Below are positions 16,971 through 24,438 of a DNA stretch of 64,000 nt, piece by piece. A program made the translations under genes and the position numbers. How positions within the stretch are numbered: position 1 is the first letter of the stretch; every line of letters begins with the position of its first letter. Origin of the DNA: G963665925 sp963665925 (GTDB lineage: Bacteria > Bacillota > Clostridia > Peptostreptococcales > Acidaminobacteraceae); NCBI GenBank assembly GCA_963665925.1, contig OY762511.1, forward strand, positions 1,612,001-1,676,000. The letters run 5' to 3'. Under the pieces are notes generated by a model. The model saw only the letters and a list, made by a program, of their open reading frames with translations. It ran no database searches and was not told where the DNA came from.

Positions 16971-18134
16971 TCAGTTTGCCAATCGCGCCTTTTTGACATG
17001 CGCATATTCCTTCTTGGCAAATATATAGCCCAGAAGAGACAGGAACATGGTGAAGGGAACGAGATAGAAGGTGTTCTGAACCCCTAAGAGGTCGTTAAAG
17101 TAGCCGAAAATCAAGTTCATTGCAAATACGCCAGAAGCCGTACCAATTGCAGTGAGGCCAATGAAATAGGCGCCGTCATTACCATAAGTGTCAATGATGA
17201 CAGTCATGGTTGTTGGATAAATAACCGAATAAAATATGCCTGAAATACCAATGGCAATCAGCATGGACCCGCCGACCACCTGTCCAATAAGGAGGGTGGC
17301 AACTGCTAATGCACTGAAAGCAATGATTCCATTGAGTCGGGGGATGCGGTGGAAAATAAAACCGCCCAACAGCCTGCCGACAGTAAAGGTTCCAAAAAAG
17401 AGGGTGGAATAGAAGGAGGCTCTTGAAGGCGTATAGCCATAGCCCTCCTGAAAATAATTGATGACCCAGGTTCCGAGCAGGAACTCACTTGTCACATAGA
17501 ATGTCAGGGCAAAGAGAATTGCATAGCTGAGCTTCTTATGAATAAGCGAACTCTTGTGGCTTCGGTGATCATCGGTTGGTTCACCCGGTGAAAACCAGAC
17601 CATTACAGCACTGGCCAAAAATATGAAGATGGACCCCATAAAGAGCAGGCGCCAGTTTAGTTCATTGGTCAAATACCAGCCCAGGCCCTTCTGATAAAGG
17701 GTAGAGCCAAATCCGAAAATGCCATGACCGAAGTTCATAATGACTGCCTGTGAAAAAATAGTGACCGTAGGTAGCATGTTGTTAAGGGCGAGTACCATGA
17801 GCGCGGTACCGCTGCTCATGCCGCAGTAGCCTATAAAGAGGAGCGGCCAGCTGTTTGCCGTGATGACAAGGGCAATTGCCCCTGCATTCATCAGGTATCC
17901 GAGTGCGATGAGCCGCTTGGGACCGATGCGAAGACAGTACTTTCCCCCAAAATATGAGAAAATCATGGAGGAAATCTGGGCGATACTGATGATCATGCCC
18001 ATGTGCGTATTTGTAATACCGAATTCCATTTTGTATGTTGGAACAAAAAATCCTCTGTAGCTCGTGCTGAGCGCTGCGAGCATCATGCCTAGGAAGCACA
18101 TGAAGAATACATAGTACTGCTGAGATTTTTTCAT
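16971..18134 (-). CDS. Major facilitator superfamily transporter
   Basis: The 387-residue protein shows the twelve-helix MFS pattern; the loop between helices 2 and 3 reads FGGKYCLRIGPKRLIALGY, the usual G-x-x-x-D/R-x-x-G-R/K-R/K MFS signature in modified form. The second half begins after a charged loop near residue 190 (PGEPTDDHRSHKSSLIHKK). Substrate is not evident; the overall pattern resembles the fucose permease-like or nitrate/oxalate-like carriers only loosely. It starts at ATG 18134 and is divergent from the P1-family aminopeptidase gene, sharing a 176-base intergenic region, so it may carry a peptide or amide that the peptidase handles, but that is inference. Confidence 0.85.
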   Translation of the reverse strand: MKKSQQYYVFFMCFLGMMLAALSTSYRGFFVPTYKMEFGITNTHMGMIISIAQISSMIFSYFGGKYCLRIGPKRLIALGYLMNAGAIALVITANSWPLLFIGYCGMSSGTALMVLALNNMLPTVTIFSQAVIMNFGHGIFGFGSTLYQKGLGWYLTNELNWRLLFMGSIFIFLASAVMVWFSPGEPTDDHRSHKSSLIHKKLSYAILFALTFYVTSEFLLGTWVINYFQEGYGYTPSRASFYSTLFFGTFTVGRLLGGFIFHRIPRLNGIIAFSALAVATLLIGQVVGGSMLIAIGISGIFYSVIYPTTMTVIIDTYGNDGAYFIGLTAIGTASGVFAMNLIFGYFNDLLGVQNTFYLVPFTMFLSLLGYIFAKKEYAHVKKARLAN

Positions 18135-18310
18135 AATATCACCATAATATAATAAGCTTATACCTGCTTTTACTTTGATCGATAAATAGAGTCGCGTTCA
18201 TTATAAGCCAGATTGGGTTAAAAGGAAACATCCTTTTATAGATTTTGGAAACTGTGTCATATGAAAAGGGGATTTATGGTAAGATTAGCTTACGAATGGA
18301 GGGGATGACC

Positions 18311-19363
18311 ATGCAGGCGTCACATGTTTACAGTGGCAAAATCGGTCGATTCAAGACCGGTGAACGCAATAAAATAACAGATGTTCCAGGGGTTACGGTT
18401 GGGCATGTCACACTTGATCAAAACGGAGCGCAGACAGGTGTCACCGCCATATTGCCGACTAAGGACAATGTCTTTGACAAGAAATTGATTGGCTGTGCCC
18501 ATGTAATCAATGGCTTTGGGAAGAGTACGGGACTTGTGCAGGTAGAAGAGCTCGGCATGATAGAAACACCCATCATACTTACAAATACACTCAGCGTTGG
18601 GGACGCATTAAGGGGACTTGTGGAATACAAGCTCAGCCGCAACCCTAAAATCGGACTTGACTACGGTACGGTGAATGGCCTTGTATGCGAGTGTAATGAC
18701 GGTTATCTCAATGAAATCCGAGCCTTTCACGTAAAGCCAGCACAAGTGCATGAAGCCATCGAAAGGGCTTCGGAAGATTTCGAGCAGGGTGCTGTCGGGG
18801 CCGGGCGAGGCATGAGCGCATATGGACTTAAGGGTGGCATTGGCAGTGCCTCAAGAGTGGTTGAGGTTGAAGGTGTGACCTATACGGTTGGCGTGCTTGT
18901 CCTGACCAATATGGGCAAACTTGAGAACTTCACCATGGCGGGAAGTCCTGTAGGAAAATACATAGCGGAACTATCAAAGCAGGAAGAAATGCCAGACAAG
19001 GGCTCGATTATTATGGTTGTGGGTACAGACCTGCCCGTGAGCACCTTGCAAATGAAGCGTATTTCAAAGCGTGCCGTTGCAGGCTTGAGCAGAACCGGTT
19101 CCAATATGGGGCATGGCAGCGGTGAGATTGTCATCGGTTTTTCAACAGCCAACAGAATCACCCATGAAAACACAGGACCAATAAGCTTGAGCATTGTTCA
19201 TGATGACCATATGGACATCGCCTTTGAAGCGGTGGCAGAAGCGACAGAAGAGGCCATTTTAAACTCCATGCTCCATGCGGACACCGTTATAGGCAGAGAT
19301 GGCAATACACGAAAATCGCTGAAATCATATCTGCAAATCCTGGAGGAGAAGCAGAACCGATAA
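18311..19363 (+). CDS. P1-family (S58, DmpA-type) self-processing aminopeptidase
   Basis: The 350-residue protein belongs to the DmpA/BapA family of N-terminal-nucleophile-like aminopeptidases, which cleave themselves into two chains and hydrolyse small amides, esters or beta-peptides. The start (KITDVPGVTVGHVTL) is the family signature, and the cleavage site is the G269-S270 bond in NMGHGSGEIVIGFSTANR, where S270 becomes the nucleophile. I use ATG 18311, 8 bases after GGAGG; the in-frame ATGs at 18296 and 18305 overlap or abut that site. Divergent from an MFS carrier. Endogenous substrate unknown. Confidence 0.87.
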   Translation: MQASHVYSGKIGRFKTGERNKITDVPGVTVGHVTLDQNGAQTGVTAILPTKDNVFDKKLIGCAHVINGFGKSTGLVQVEELGMIETPIILTNTLSVGDALRGLVEYKLSRNPKIGLDYGTVNGLVCECNDGYLNEIRAFHVKPAQVHEAIERASEDFEQGAVGAGRGMSAYGLKGGIGSASRVVEVEGVTYTVGVLVLTNMGKLENFTMAGSPVGKYIAELSKQEEMPDKGSIIMVVGTDLPVSTLQMKRISKRAVAGLSRTGSNMGHGSGEIVIGFSTANRITHENTGPISLSIVHDDHMDIAFEAVAEATEEAILNSMLHADTVIGRDGNTRKSLKSYLQILEEKQNR

Positions 19364-19370
19364 AACTAGA

Positions 19371-19404
19371 AAAGAGCGGTTAGCACAGGGGCTGACAGCT
19401 CTTT
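19371..19404. terminator. Terminator between the P1-family peptidase gene and the SelW-like gene
   Basis: AAAGAGC and GCTCTTT enclose a second pairing (GGTTAGC with GCTGAC). It lies 8 bases after the peptidase stop and about 55 bases beyond the stop of the convergent selenoprotein gene. Confidence 0.5.
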
Positions 19405-19459
19405 CATTATGCACAGGACTCTCAGGTTTTGAAATGATGATTTATGCCTTTACAGACAC

Positions 19460-19702
19460 TTATTCAAGCGCATCTTCAAAGGCTTCAAATATTTCAAGGT
19501 GTTCTGGAAATCTGAATGCTTCTTTTTTTGAGAAGACAAGTGTCTCATTGACCATGACTTCAAATACACCACCAGAAGAAGGCATAAGTGTGAGGGATCC
19601 GATATCGTTCTTATAGTTTTTCAGCAGAGCCTCTGCCAAACCTAAGGCTTTTGGGCGGTAACCTCACGATGTGCAGTATTCAATGGAAAGTACCGGTTTC
19701 AT
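19460..19702 (-). CDS. SelW/Rdx-like selenoprotein with in-frame UGA (CxxU)
   Basis: Reading from ATG 19702 with a near-perfect ribosome site (AAAGGAGATCAT), the frame gives MKPVLSIEYCTS, then TGA at 19666-19664, then GYRPKALGLAEALLKN and on to a TAA at 19462-19460. If UGA is read as selenocysteine the product is 80 residues with a Cys10-x-x-Sec13 motif. The beta-strand, then CxxU-GYxPKA-x-x-L, then GGVFEVMVN and VFSKKEAFRFPE pattern is that of the SelW/Rdx thioredoxin-like family, small redox proteins of uncertain substrate. The frame stays clean for 67 codons after the UGA, and a SECIS-like hairpin follows it. A plain stop (pseudogene) is the alternative. It is convergent with the P1 peptidase gene and divergent from the thiamine unit. 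Confidence 0.8.
19635..19656 (-). promoter_or_regulatory. Candidate bacterial SECIS hairpin
   Basis: Starting 8 bases after the UGA, GCC(C)AAA pairs with TTTGGC (one bulged C) around the loop AGCCTTAGG, which has a G at its second position. Stem position, loop size and the early loop G agree with the known bacterial SECIS model recognised by SelB. An alternative AGCCT/AGGCT stem overlaps it. Confidence 0.5.
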
Positions 19703-19817
19703 ATGATCTCCTTTCTATATTCGTAGTTTATTTGCTTGTTTTGATTATACACCTGATCAGGGTCAAATTAACAAAAAATATTGTGACCGGCACAGCAGAG
19801 ACTTGACGGCGAGAGCC

Positions 19818-19846
19818 TTGAAAACCGGGATTATTTAAACTATAAT
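19818..19846 (+). promoter_or_regulatory. Sigma-A promoter of the thiamine unit
   Basis: TTGAAA at 19818-19823, exactly 17 bases, and a perfect TATAAT at 19841-19846. The start would fall about 25 bases before the TPP riboswitch. Confidence 0.75.
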
Positions 19847-19876
19847 GAAACCATTCAAGGAAGTGCCAAAACCTAA

Positions 19877-19968
19877 AAACATGGGAGCTGTTGTAAACGG
19901 CTGAGAGTGAAGATAAATCTTCAGACCATTTAACCTGATCTGGATAATGCCAGCGTAGGAAGCATATT
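19877..19968 (+). ncRNA. TPP (THI-box) riboswitch
   Basis: The conserved blocks are present in order: GGGAGC near 19883, ACGGCTGAGAG near 19898, then GACC..TTTAACCTGATCTGGATAATGCCAGCGTAGGAA at 19924-19961. This is the thiamine pyrophosphate aptamer. A terminator follows at 20002-20030, so the switch works by transcription termination when TPP is bound. Its natural target is the thiE-thiD fusion gene, which begins some 480 bases further down. Confidence 0.95.
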
Positions 19969-20001
19969 ATGCACACCGTGCTAATAAAAAACCACGTTAT
20001 C

Positions 20002-20030
20002 AAAACACCTTCAGGTTATGAGGGTGTTTT
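20002..20030 (+). terminator. Expression-platform terminator of the TPP riboswitch
   Basis: AAAACACC and GGGTGTTTT form the stem, followed by a run of seven or more T residues. Confidence 0.8.
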
Positions 20031-20054
20031 TTTACGTTCAAGACAAAGAAATGC

Positions 20055-20159
20055 ACTTGAGTACACCAGCAGTCTTATTTGTGCTCGCACAAAAATAAGA
20101 CTGCTGGTGTACTCAAGTATATGGCGCGCCTAGCGACATGAGCAATCGATAGATTGCTC
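20055..20159 (+). repeat. Palindromic repeat, copy 1
   Basis: A 64-bp inverted repeat (20055-20118) has two 26-bp perfect arms, an inner GTGC/GCAC stem and a 2-base bulge. It is followed by a GCGCGCC-containing spacer and a second hairpin GAGCAATC-GATA-GATTGCTC at 20140-20159. The block from GCTGGTGTACTCAAG to the last hairpin (about 57 bases) recurs without change in copy 2. No coding frame. Confidence 0.8.
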
Positions 20160-20195
20160 TGTGCATTTCGTTGAGTATGCAGATTGAAGAAATTC

Positions 20196-20289
20196 AGAGC
20201 GGTCTTATTTGTGCTCGCACAAAAATAAGACCGCTGGTGTACTCAAGTATATGGCGCGCCTAGCGACATGAGCAATCGATAGATTGCTC
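20196..20289 (+). repeat. Palindromic repeat, copy 2 (left arm truncated)
   Basis: This copy keeps GCGGTCTTATTT/AAATAAGACCGC as its stem, while the outer left arm is lost. Relative to copy 1, an A-T pair in the stem (CAGTCTT/AAGACTG) has become G-C on both sides (CGGTCTT/AAGACCG), a compensated change. The right-hand 57 bases, including the second hairpin at 20270-20289, are the same as copy 1. Confidence 0.75.
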
Positions 20290-20290
20290 C

Positions 20291-20412
20291 AGACTGTTGA
20301 CAAACTCCGAAATCCTGCGTTGCTGGATGTAATCCACCCTAGTCACGTACACAGAGTACGCTCCTAGAGCGGATTACATCCACTCCTTGACTTTCGAAGT
20401 TTTCAACAGTCT
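20291..20412 (+). repeat. 122-bp imperfect inverted repeat
   Basis: AGACTGTTGA at 20291 and TCAACAGTCT at 20403-20412 are the ends of a long imperfect palindrome whose inner arms share TGGATGTAATCC/GGATTACATCCA and GTAC near the tip. It has no coding frame and looks like a small non-autonomous mobile or structured element. A further hairpin AGCAATC-GCCA-GATTGCT at 20441-20458 echoes the small hairpin that ends copies 1 and 2. Confidence 0.65.
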
Positions 20413-20507
20413 GAAGTTTGTATACTTTGTCAATAAACTCAGCAATCGCCAGATTGCTCTGTATTTAAGGATAAAATCCAAAACCCACCAAACCAAAGGA
20501 GCCTGCT

Positions 20508-21941
20508 ATGAATATAAAAGAAGCAATGAAGCTGTATCTGGTCACAGATGCTTCATGGAGTACGGAAGACACCTTTCTGACACATGTGGAAGAAGCGCTA
20601 AGGGGAGGGGTGACCTGCCTGCAGCTGCGGGAGAAATCAATGGCGTTTGAGGCGTTTGTCAAGCGGGCTGGGGAAGTCAAGACACTAGCAGACAAGTACA
20701 AGGTACCCCTGATTATCAATGACAATGTGGAGGTGGCACTGGCATCAGGTGCAGATGGCGTTCACATAGGACAGGGAGATACCTCGGTAAAGGAAGCGCG
20801 TGCACGGCTGGGACGTGGGAAGTTCATAGGTGTGACCTGCAAGACTGTTGACCAGGCGCGTATGGCACAAGAGGACGGGGCCGACTATATTGGGTCAGGG
20901 GCGGTATTCGGTTCAAGAACTAAACTGGACACCAATAAGATGGACCATAAGACGTTGAAGCAGATTTGCCAAGCTGTAAGCATTCCCATAGTCGCCATTG
21001 GCGGCATCACAGAAGAGAACATTCTGGAGCTGAGCAGAACGGGCGTTGCGGGTGTTGCGGTGGTATCGTCCATTCTGGCAAAGGCAGACAAGAAGGCTGC
21101 TGCTGAAAATCTGTCAAGGCACAGTGCGCGAATCATCAGAAATGATATTCCAAAGGTTTTGACCATAGCCGGCTCTGACTGCAGCGGCGGTGCGGGTATC
21201 CAGGCCGACCTTAAGACATTTGCCGCCCATGGCTGCTATGGCATGAGTGTCATTACGGCGCTGACATCGCAAAATACGACTGGGGTATTTGAAGTTGAGA
21301 GCTGCAGGGGGGAATTTGTGAAAAGCCAGATTCAGGCTGTCTTTTCAGATATCATGCCTGATGCTGTGAAAATTGGCATGGTGTCTTCTAAGGAGATCAT
21401 CCTGGCAATCGCTAAAATGCTGGAAAGCTATCAGGATAAGGGTGCAGAGCCACTGAATCTTGTACTCGATCCGGTTATGATTTCAACAAGTGGGAGCAAA
21501 CTGCTGGAGGACGATGCCATCGAAACTCTTATAGGGCATCTCATACCGCTGGCGACCGTCATTACGCCAAATATCTCTGAGGCAGAGCTGCTTTCTGGTG
21601 TTCGCATTAAGACAACTAAGGATATGATACGGGCTGCAGAGGCCATTGCTGCAAATTTTAATGGAAGCATACTCATAAAAGGCGGGCACATGGAGGCCCA
21701 TGCCAATGATCTCCTGTACACAAATGGCAAAATCATTTGGTTTGAGGGCATGCGGGTAGACAATCCCAATACCCACGGAACCGGATGCACGCTGTCATCG
21801 GCCATAGCGAGCAATCTGGCCATGGGATACGACTTGCCGCTGAGCATTAAGAAGAGCAAGGCCTATCTGACGGGCGCAATTTCGGACCAGCTTGATATCG
21901 GAAAGGGTAGAGGCCCGTTAAACCATATGTACAGGCGCTAA
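20508..21941 (+). CDS. thiE-thiD: Bifunctional thiamine phosphate synthase / HMP(-P) kinase (ThiE-ThiD fusion)
   Basis: The 477-residue protein fuses two thiamine biosynthesis enzymes. Residues 1 to about 212 are ThiE, which joins HMP-PP and thiazole phosphate to give thiamine phosphate: LQLREK, LIINDNVEVAL, GVHIGQGD and AIGGITEENI are the family blocks. Residues from about 217 are ThiD, which phosphorylates HMP and HMP-P: VLTIAGSDCSGGAGIQADLKT at its start, DPVMISTSG in the middle, and NTHGTGCTLSSAIA with the catalytic Cys-containing anion hole. ATG 20508 has AAAGGAG. The TPP riboswitch lies upstream, separated by palindromic repeats. No other thi genes are in the window. Confidence 0.95.
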   Translation: MNIKEAMKLYLVTDASWSTEDTFLTHVEEALRGGVTCLQLREKSMAFEAFVKRAGEVKTLADKYKVPLIINDNVEVALASGADGVHIGQGDTSVKEARARLGRGKFIGVTCKTVDQARMAQEDGADYIGSGAVFGSRTKLDTNKMDHKTLKQICQAVSIPIVAIGGITEENILELSRTGVAGVAVVSSILAKADKKAAAENLSRHSARIIRNDIPKVLTIAGSDCSGGAGIQADLKTFAAHGCYGMSVITALTSQNTTGVFEVESCRGEFVKSQIQAVFSDIMPDAVKIGMVSSKEIILAIAKMLESYQDKGAEPLNLVLDPVMISTSGSKLLEDDAIETLIGHLIPLATVITPNISEAELLSGVRIKTTKDMIRAAEAIAANFNGSILIKGGHMEAHANDLLYTNGKIIWFEGMRVDNPNTHGTGCTLSSAIASNLAMGYDLPLSIKKSKAYLTGAISDQLDIGKGRGPLNHMYRR

Positions 21942-22028
21942 TTGATTAAGAGGATGCAGTTAAAAGCAGATAATCCTAGACAAGCGTAGGGCTGCTTGTT
22001 AAAGCAGGGAAGCAATCGGCACCTGAAA

Positions 22029-22075
22029 AAGGGGCAGCCACCAAGTTCAATTTGATGAACTGGCGGCTGCCCCTT
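22029..22075. terminator. Strong bidirectional terminator between thiE-thiD and thrS
   Basis: AAGGGGCAGCC pairs perfectly with GGCTGCCCCTT, with a further AGTTCA/TGAACT pairing above. It sits between the convergent thiE-thiD and thrS genes. Confidence 0.85.
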
Positions 22076-22097
22076 GGAATTTATGCTGCCTTGAAAA

Positions 22098-24059
22098 TTA
22101 TTTATAGTTGAGTATACGTTCATCGATTTCTTTACGAACCAGCTTGACGAAGTCGTCCTGTGACATGGAGCCCAGGTCGCCCTCGATGCGCGATCGTGCT
22201 GAAACCGATTGTTCTTCTTCTTCCTTCTGTCCGATAATCAGCATGTGCGGTGCCTTGCTGAGCTGTGCTTCACGGATTTTATAGCCGATTTTTTCGGCGC
22301 GTTCGTCGATTTCAACGCGGATACCGTTAGAACGGAGCTTTTGCACGACTTCATGCGCATAGTCGTGGTACTTTTCTGAGATTGGAAGTACCTTGACCTG
22401 AACAGGTGCAAGCCATGTTGGGAAAGCGCCTGCGTATTTCTCAATCAGCATGGCAAGGGTTCTTTCATAGCAGCCGATAGACGTTCTGTGAATGATGACC
22501 GGGTGCTTCTTCTGTCCGTCCTTGTCGATGTATGTCATGTCAAAACGCTCTGCAAGGGCGAAGTCAATCTGTACTGTAATAATGGTATCTTCCTTGCCGT
22601 GGACGTTTTTGAACTGGAGGTCCAGCTTAGGGCCGTAGAAGGCCGCTTCGCCTTCAGCTTCCTTATAATCCAGTCCAAGATGGTCCAGAATCTCACGCAT
22701 TTGGTTTTGTGTGCTTTCCCATACTTCTTCTGAACCGATGTATTTTTCCTTGTTGTTGGGATCCCACTTGGAGAACTGGTATGTGATATCTTCACGAATC
22801 CCCAGGGTATCCATCATGTAGTTGATCAGGTCCACACAGCCACGGAATTCCGCTTCAAGCTGTTCAGGCGTCACGACAAGGTGTCCTTCCGATATTGTGA
22901 ACTGACGTACACGAATCAGGCCGTGCATCTCACCTGAAGATTCATTTCTGAAAAGTGTGGATGTTTCACCGTAACGAATTGGAAGATCCCTGTAGCTCTT
23001 TTGGTCTGCCTTGTATACTGAAAACTGGAATGGGCAAGTCATGGGGCGCAGGGCCATAGCATTGTCAATATCGCCAGATTCACCCGCTTCACCAGCCTCA
23101 GGAATAATGAACATGCCGTCGCGGTATTTGTCCCAGTGACCTGAAAGCTTGTAGAGGTCAGACTTTGCCATAAGCGGCGTCTTTGTCAGCTGGTAGCCTC
23201 TGCGCTCTTCCTCGTCTTCAACAAAACGCTGGAGGGTCTGTACAATTTTCGCACCCTTTGGCATGAGCAGGGGAAGGCCTTGTCCAATGACCTCAGACGT
23301 TGTGAATAGGCCCATTTCACGGCCGATTTTATTGTGGTCCCGTTTCTTGATTTCCTCAAGCCATTCCAGATGCTCTTCCAGCAGCTTGGCTTTTGGAAAT
23401 GAAACGCCGTAAATTCTTTGAAGCATCTTGTTTTTTTCGTCGCCTCGCCAGTAGGCACCTGCGATGCTGAGCAGTTTAGAAGCCTTCAGGTGACCTGTGT
23501 TTGGCACATGTGGTCCCATGCAGAGGTCAATGAACTCACCCTGCTTGTAGAATGTGATGACTTCATCTTCAGGCAGATCTGTAATCAGTTCAACCTTATA
23601 GGATTCACCCATTTCAGTGCACATTTTCAGGGCTTCATCTCTTGAAACAACCATGCGTTCAATCGGCAGCTTTTCAGAAGAGATCTTCTTCATTTCCTTT
23701 TCAATGGCAGCCAGATCTTCCTGTTTCAGCTTCACATCCAGGTCGAAATCATAGTAGTATCCGCGTTCGATTGACGGACCAATGGCCAGCTTCACATCTT
23801 TATAAAGGCGTTTAACAGCATGGGCAAGAAGATGCGCTGCCGAATGCTTGAATACCTCTACGCCGGCCTCATCCTTGTAGGTGATAATGCTTACGCTGTC
23901 GCCCTCTTCAAGTACGTGGGTCACATCCACAAGCTTTCCGTTCACCTCACCGGCGAGCGCTTCCTTGGCCAGACGTCCGCTGATTGCTTTTGCAAGATCA
24001 AGGACACTTGCGCCTGATTCAATTTCCTTCTTTGAGCCATCCTTCAGCAAAATATTCAT
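22098..24059 (-). CDS. thrS: Threonyl-tRNA synthetase
   Basis: The 653-residue class II enzyme charges tRNA-Thr with threonine. Domain order is normal: TGS (1-60), the second additional editing domain with HSAAHLLAHAVK near 73 and the zinc-type HxxxH/CxxH residues (CMGPHVP near 180), the catalytic core with the class II motifs (MRPMTCPFQFSVYK near 335, RIRVRQF-like LIRVRQFTISEGH near 375), and HRTSIGCYERTLAMLIEKYAGAFPTWLAPVQV at motif 3, then an anticodon-binding domain to the end. GGAGG precedes ATG 24059. The gene is governed by a T-box leader just upstream and ends at a strong terminator shared with thiE-thiD. Confidence 0.97.
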   Translation of the reverse strand: MNILLKDGSKKEIESGASVLDLAKAISGRLAKEALAGEVNGKLVDVTHVLEEGDSVSIITYKDEAGVEVFKHSAAHLLAHAVKRLYKDVKLAIGPSIERGYYYDFDLDVKLKQEDLAAIEKEMKKISSEKLPIERMVVSRDEALKMCTEMGESYKVELITDLPEDEVITFYKQGEFIDLCMGPHVPNTGHLKASKLLSIAGAYWRGDEKNKMLQRIYGVSFPKAKLLEEHLEWLEEIKKRDHNKIGREMGLFTTSEVIGQGLPLLMPKGAKIVQTLQRFVEDEEERRGYQLTKTPLMAKSDLYKLSGHWDKYRDGMFIIPEAGEAGESGDIDNAMALRPMTCPFQFSVYKADQKSYRDLPIRYGETSTLFRNESSGEMHGLIRVRQFTISEGHLVVTPEQLEAEFRGCVDLINYMMDTLGIREDITYQFSKWDPNNKEKYIGSEEVWESTQNQMREILDHLGLDYKEAEGEAAFYGPKLDLQFKNVHGKEDTIITVQIDFALAERFDMTYIDKDGQKKHPVIIHRTSIGCYERTLAMLIEKYAGAFPTWLAPVQVKVLPISEKYHDYAHEVVQKLRSNGIRVEIDERAEKIGYKIREAQLSKAPHMLIIGQKEEEEQSVSARSRIEGDLGSMSQDDFVKLVRKEIDERILNYK

Positions 24060-24103
24060 GCTTTTCCTCCATACATCGTTAAACTTTTAGTTGCAAAAAA
24101 TAT

Positions 24104-24372
24104 AAAAAACCCGTCCTCCATAATACGAAGGACGAGTATATCGCGGTTCCACCTTTATTGCCTTTCGGCCACTCCGTCAGCTTGCCTGTAAGCGGTACTG
24201 ACTTCGCACTTTAACGGGGTGCAGCCGTCAAGCTTTCAGCACAGGGCCTAATCACATGAAGCTCAGGAGTAGTATTCACAAAGTCGTGCCTGCTTGCGCT
24301 TTCAGCCGGTGGCGCATGCTCTCTTTCAGCCGGTGCTCTGCTGTTTGTCTCCATCAACGCTCTATTTAGAGT
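24104..24372 (-). ncRNA. T-box riboswitch leader of thrS
   Basis: On the minus strand the leader ends with the T-box core AAAGGTGGAACCGCG (24142-24156), then CGTCCTTCGTATTATGGAGGACG and a T-run, the intrinsic terminator. The upstream region shows a stem I with a GCACCGGC-type loop and a region ending GAATACTACTCC, where an ACT threonine specifier codon is plausible but not proven. Uncharged tRNA-Thr should favour antitermination and thrS expression. Confidence 0.9.
24112..24134 (-). terminator. T-box terminator hairpin
   Basis: CGTCCT(TC) and (GG)AGGACG pair on the minus strand and are followed by six T residues; the competing antiterminator uses the T-box sequence at 24142-24153. Confidence 0.8.
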
Positions 24373-24379
24373 TGATAAT

Positions 24380-24408
24380 ATAATATATGGATTGGACAAG
24401 GCTGTCAA
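24380..24408 (-). promoter_or_regulatory. Sigma-A promoter of thrS
   Basis: Minus strand: TTGACA at 24408-24403, 17 bases, TATTAT at 24385-24380. It places the start just before the T-box leader. Confidence 0.75.
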
Positions 24409-24438
24409 CAGAGAATTGTTCACAGGCCGTGATGGGAC

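Noticed and set aside
19434..19616. 60-codon plus-strand reading frame
   Set aside because: It overlaps the minus-strand SelW-like gene in antisense, has no ribosome site and no family pattern.
19460..19663. Reading the SelW-like gene as a nonsense-mutated pseudogene
   Set aside because: The UGA falls exactly at the Sec position of a CxxU motif, the rest is undamaged and a SECIS-like hairpin follows; kept as the alternative only.
20055..20412. Possible CRISPR array
   Set aside because: Only two copies, each itself a long palindrome with a large hairpin and no regular spacers of equal length; no cas genes nearby.
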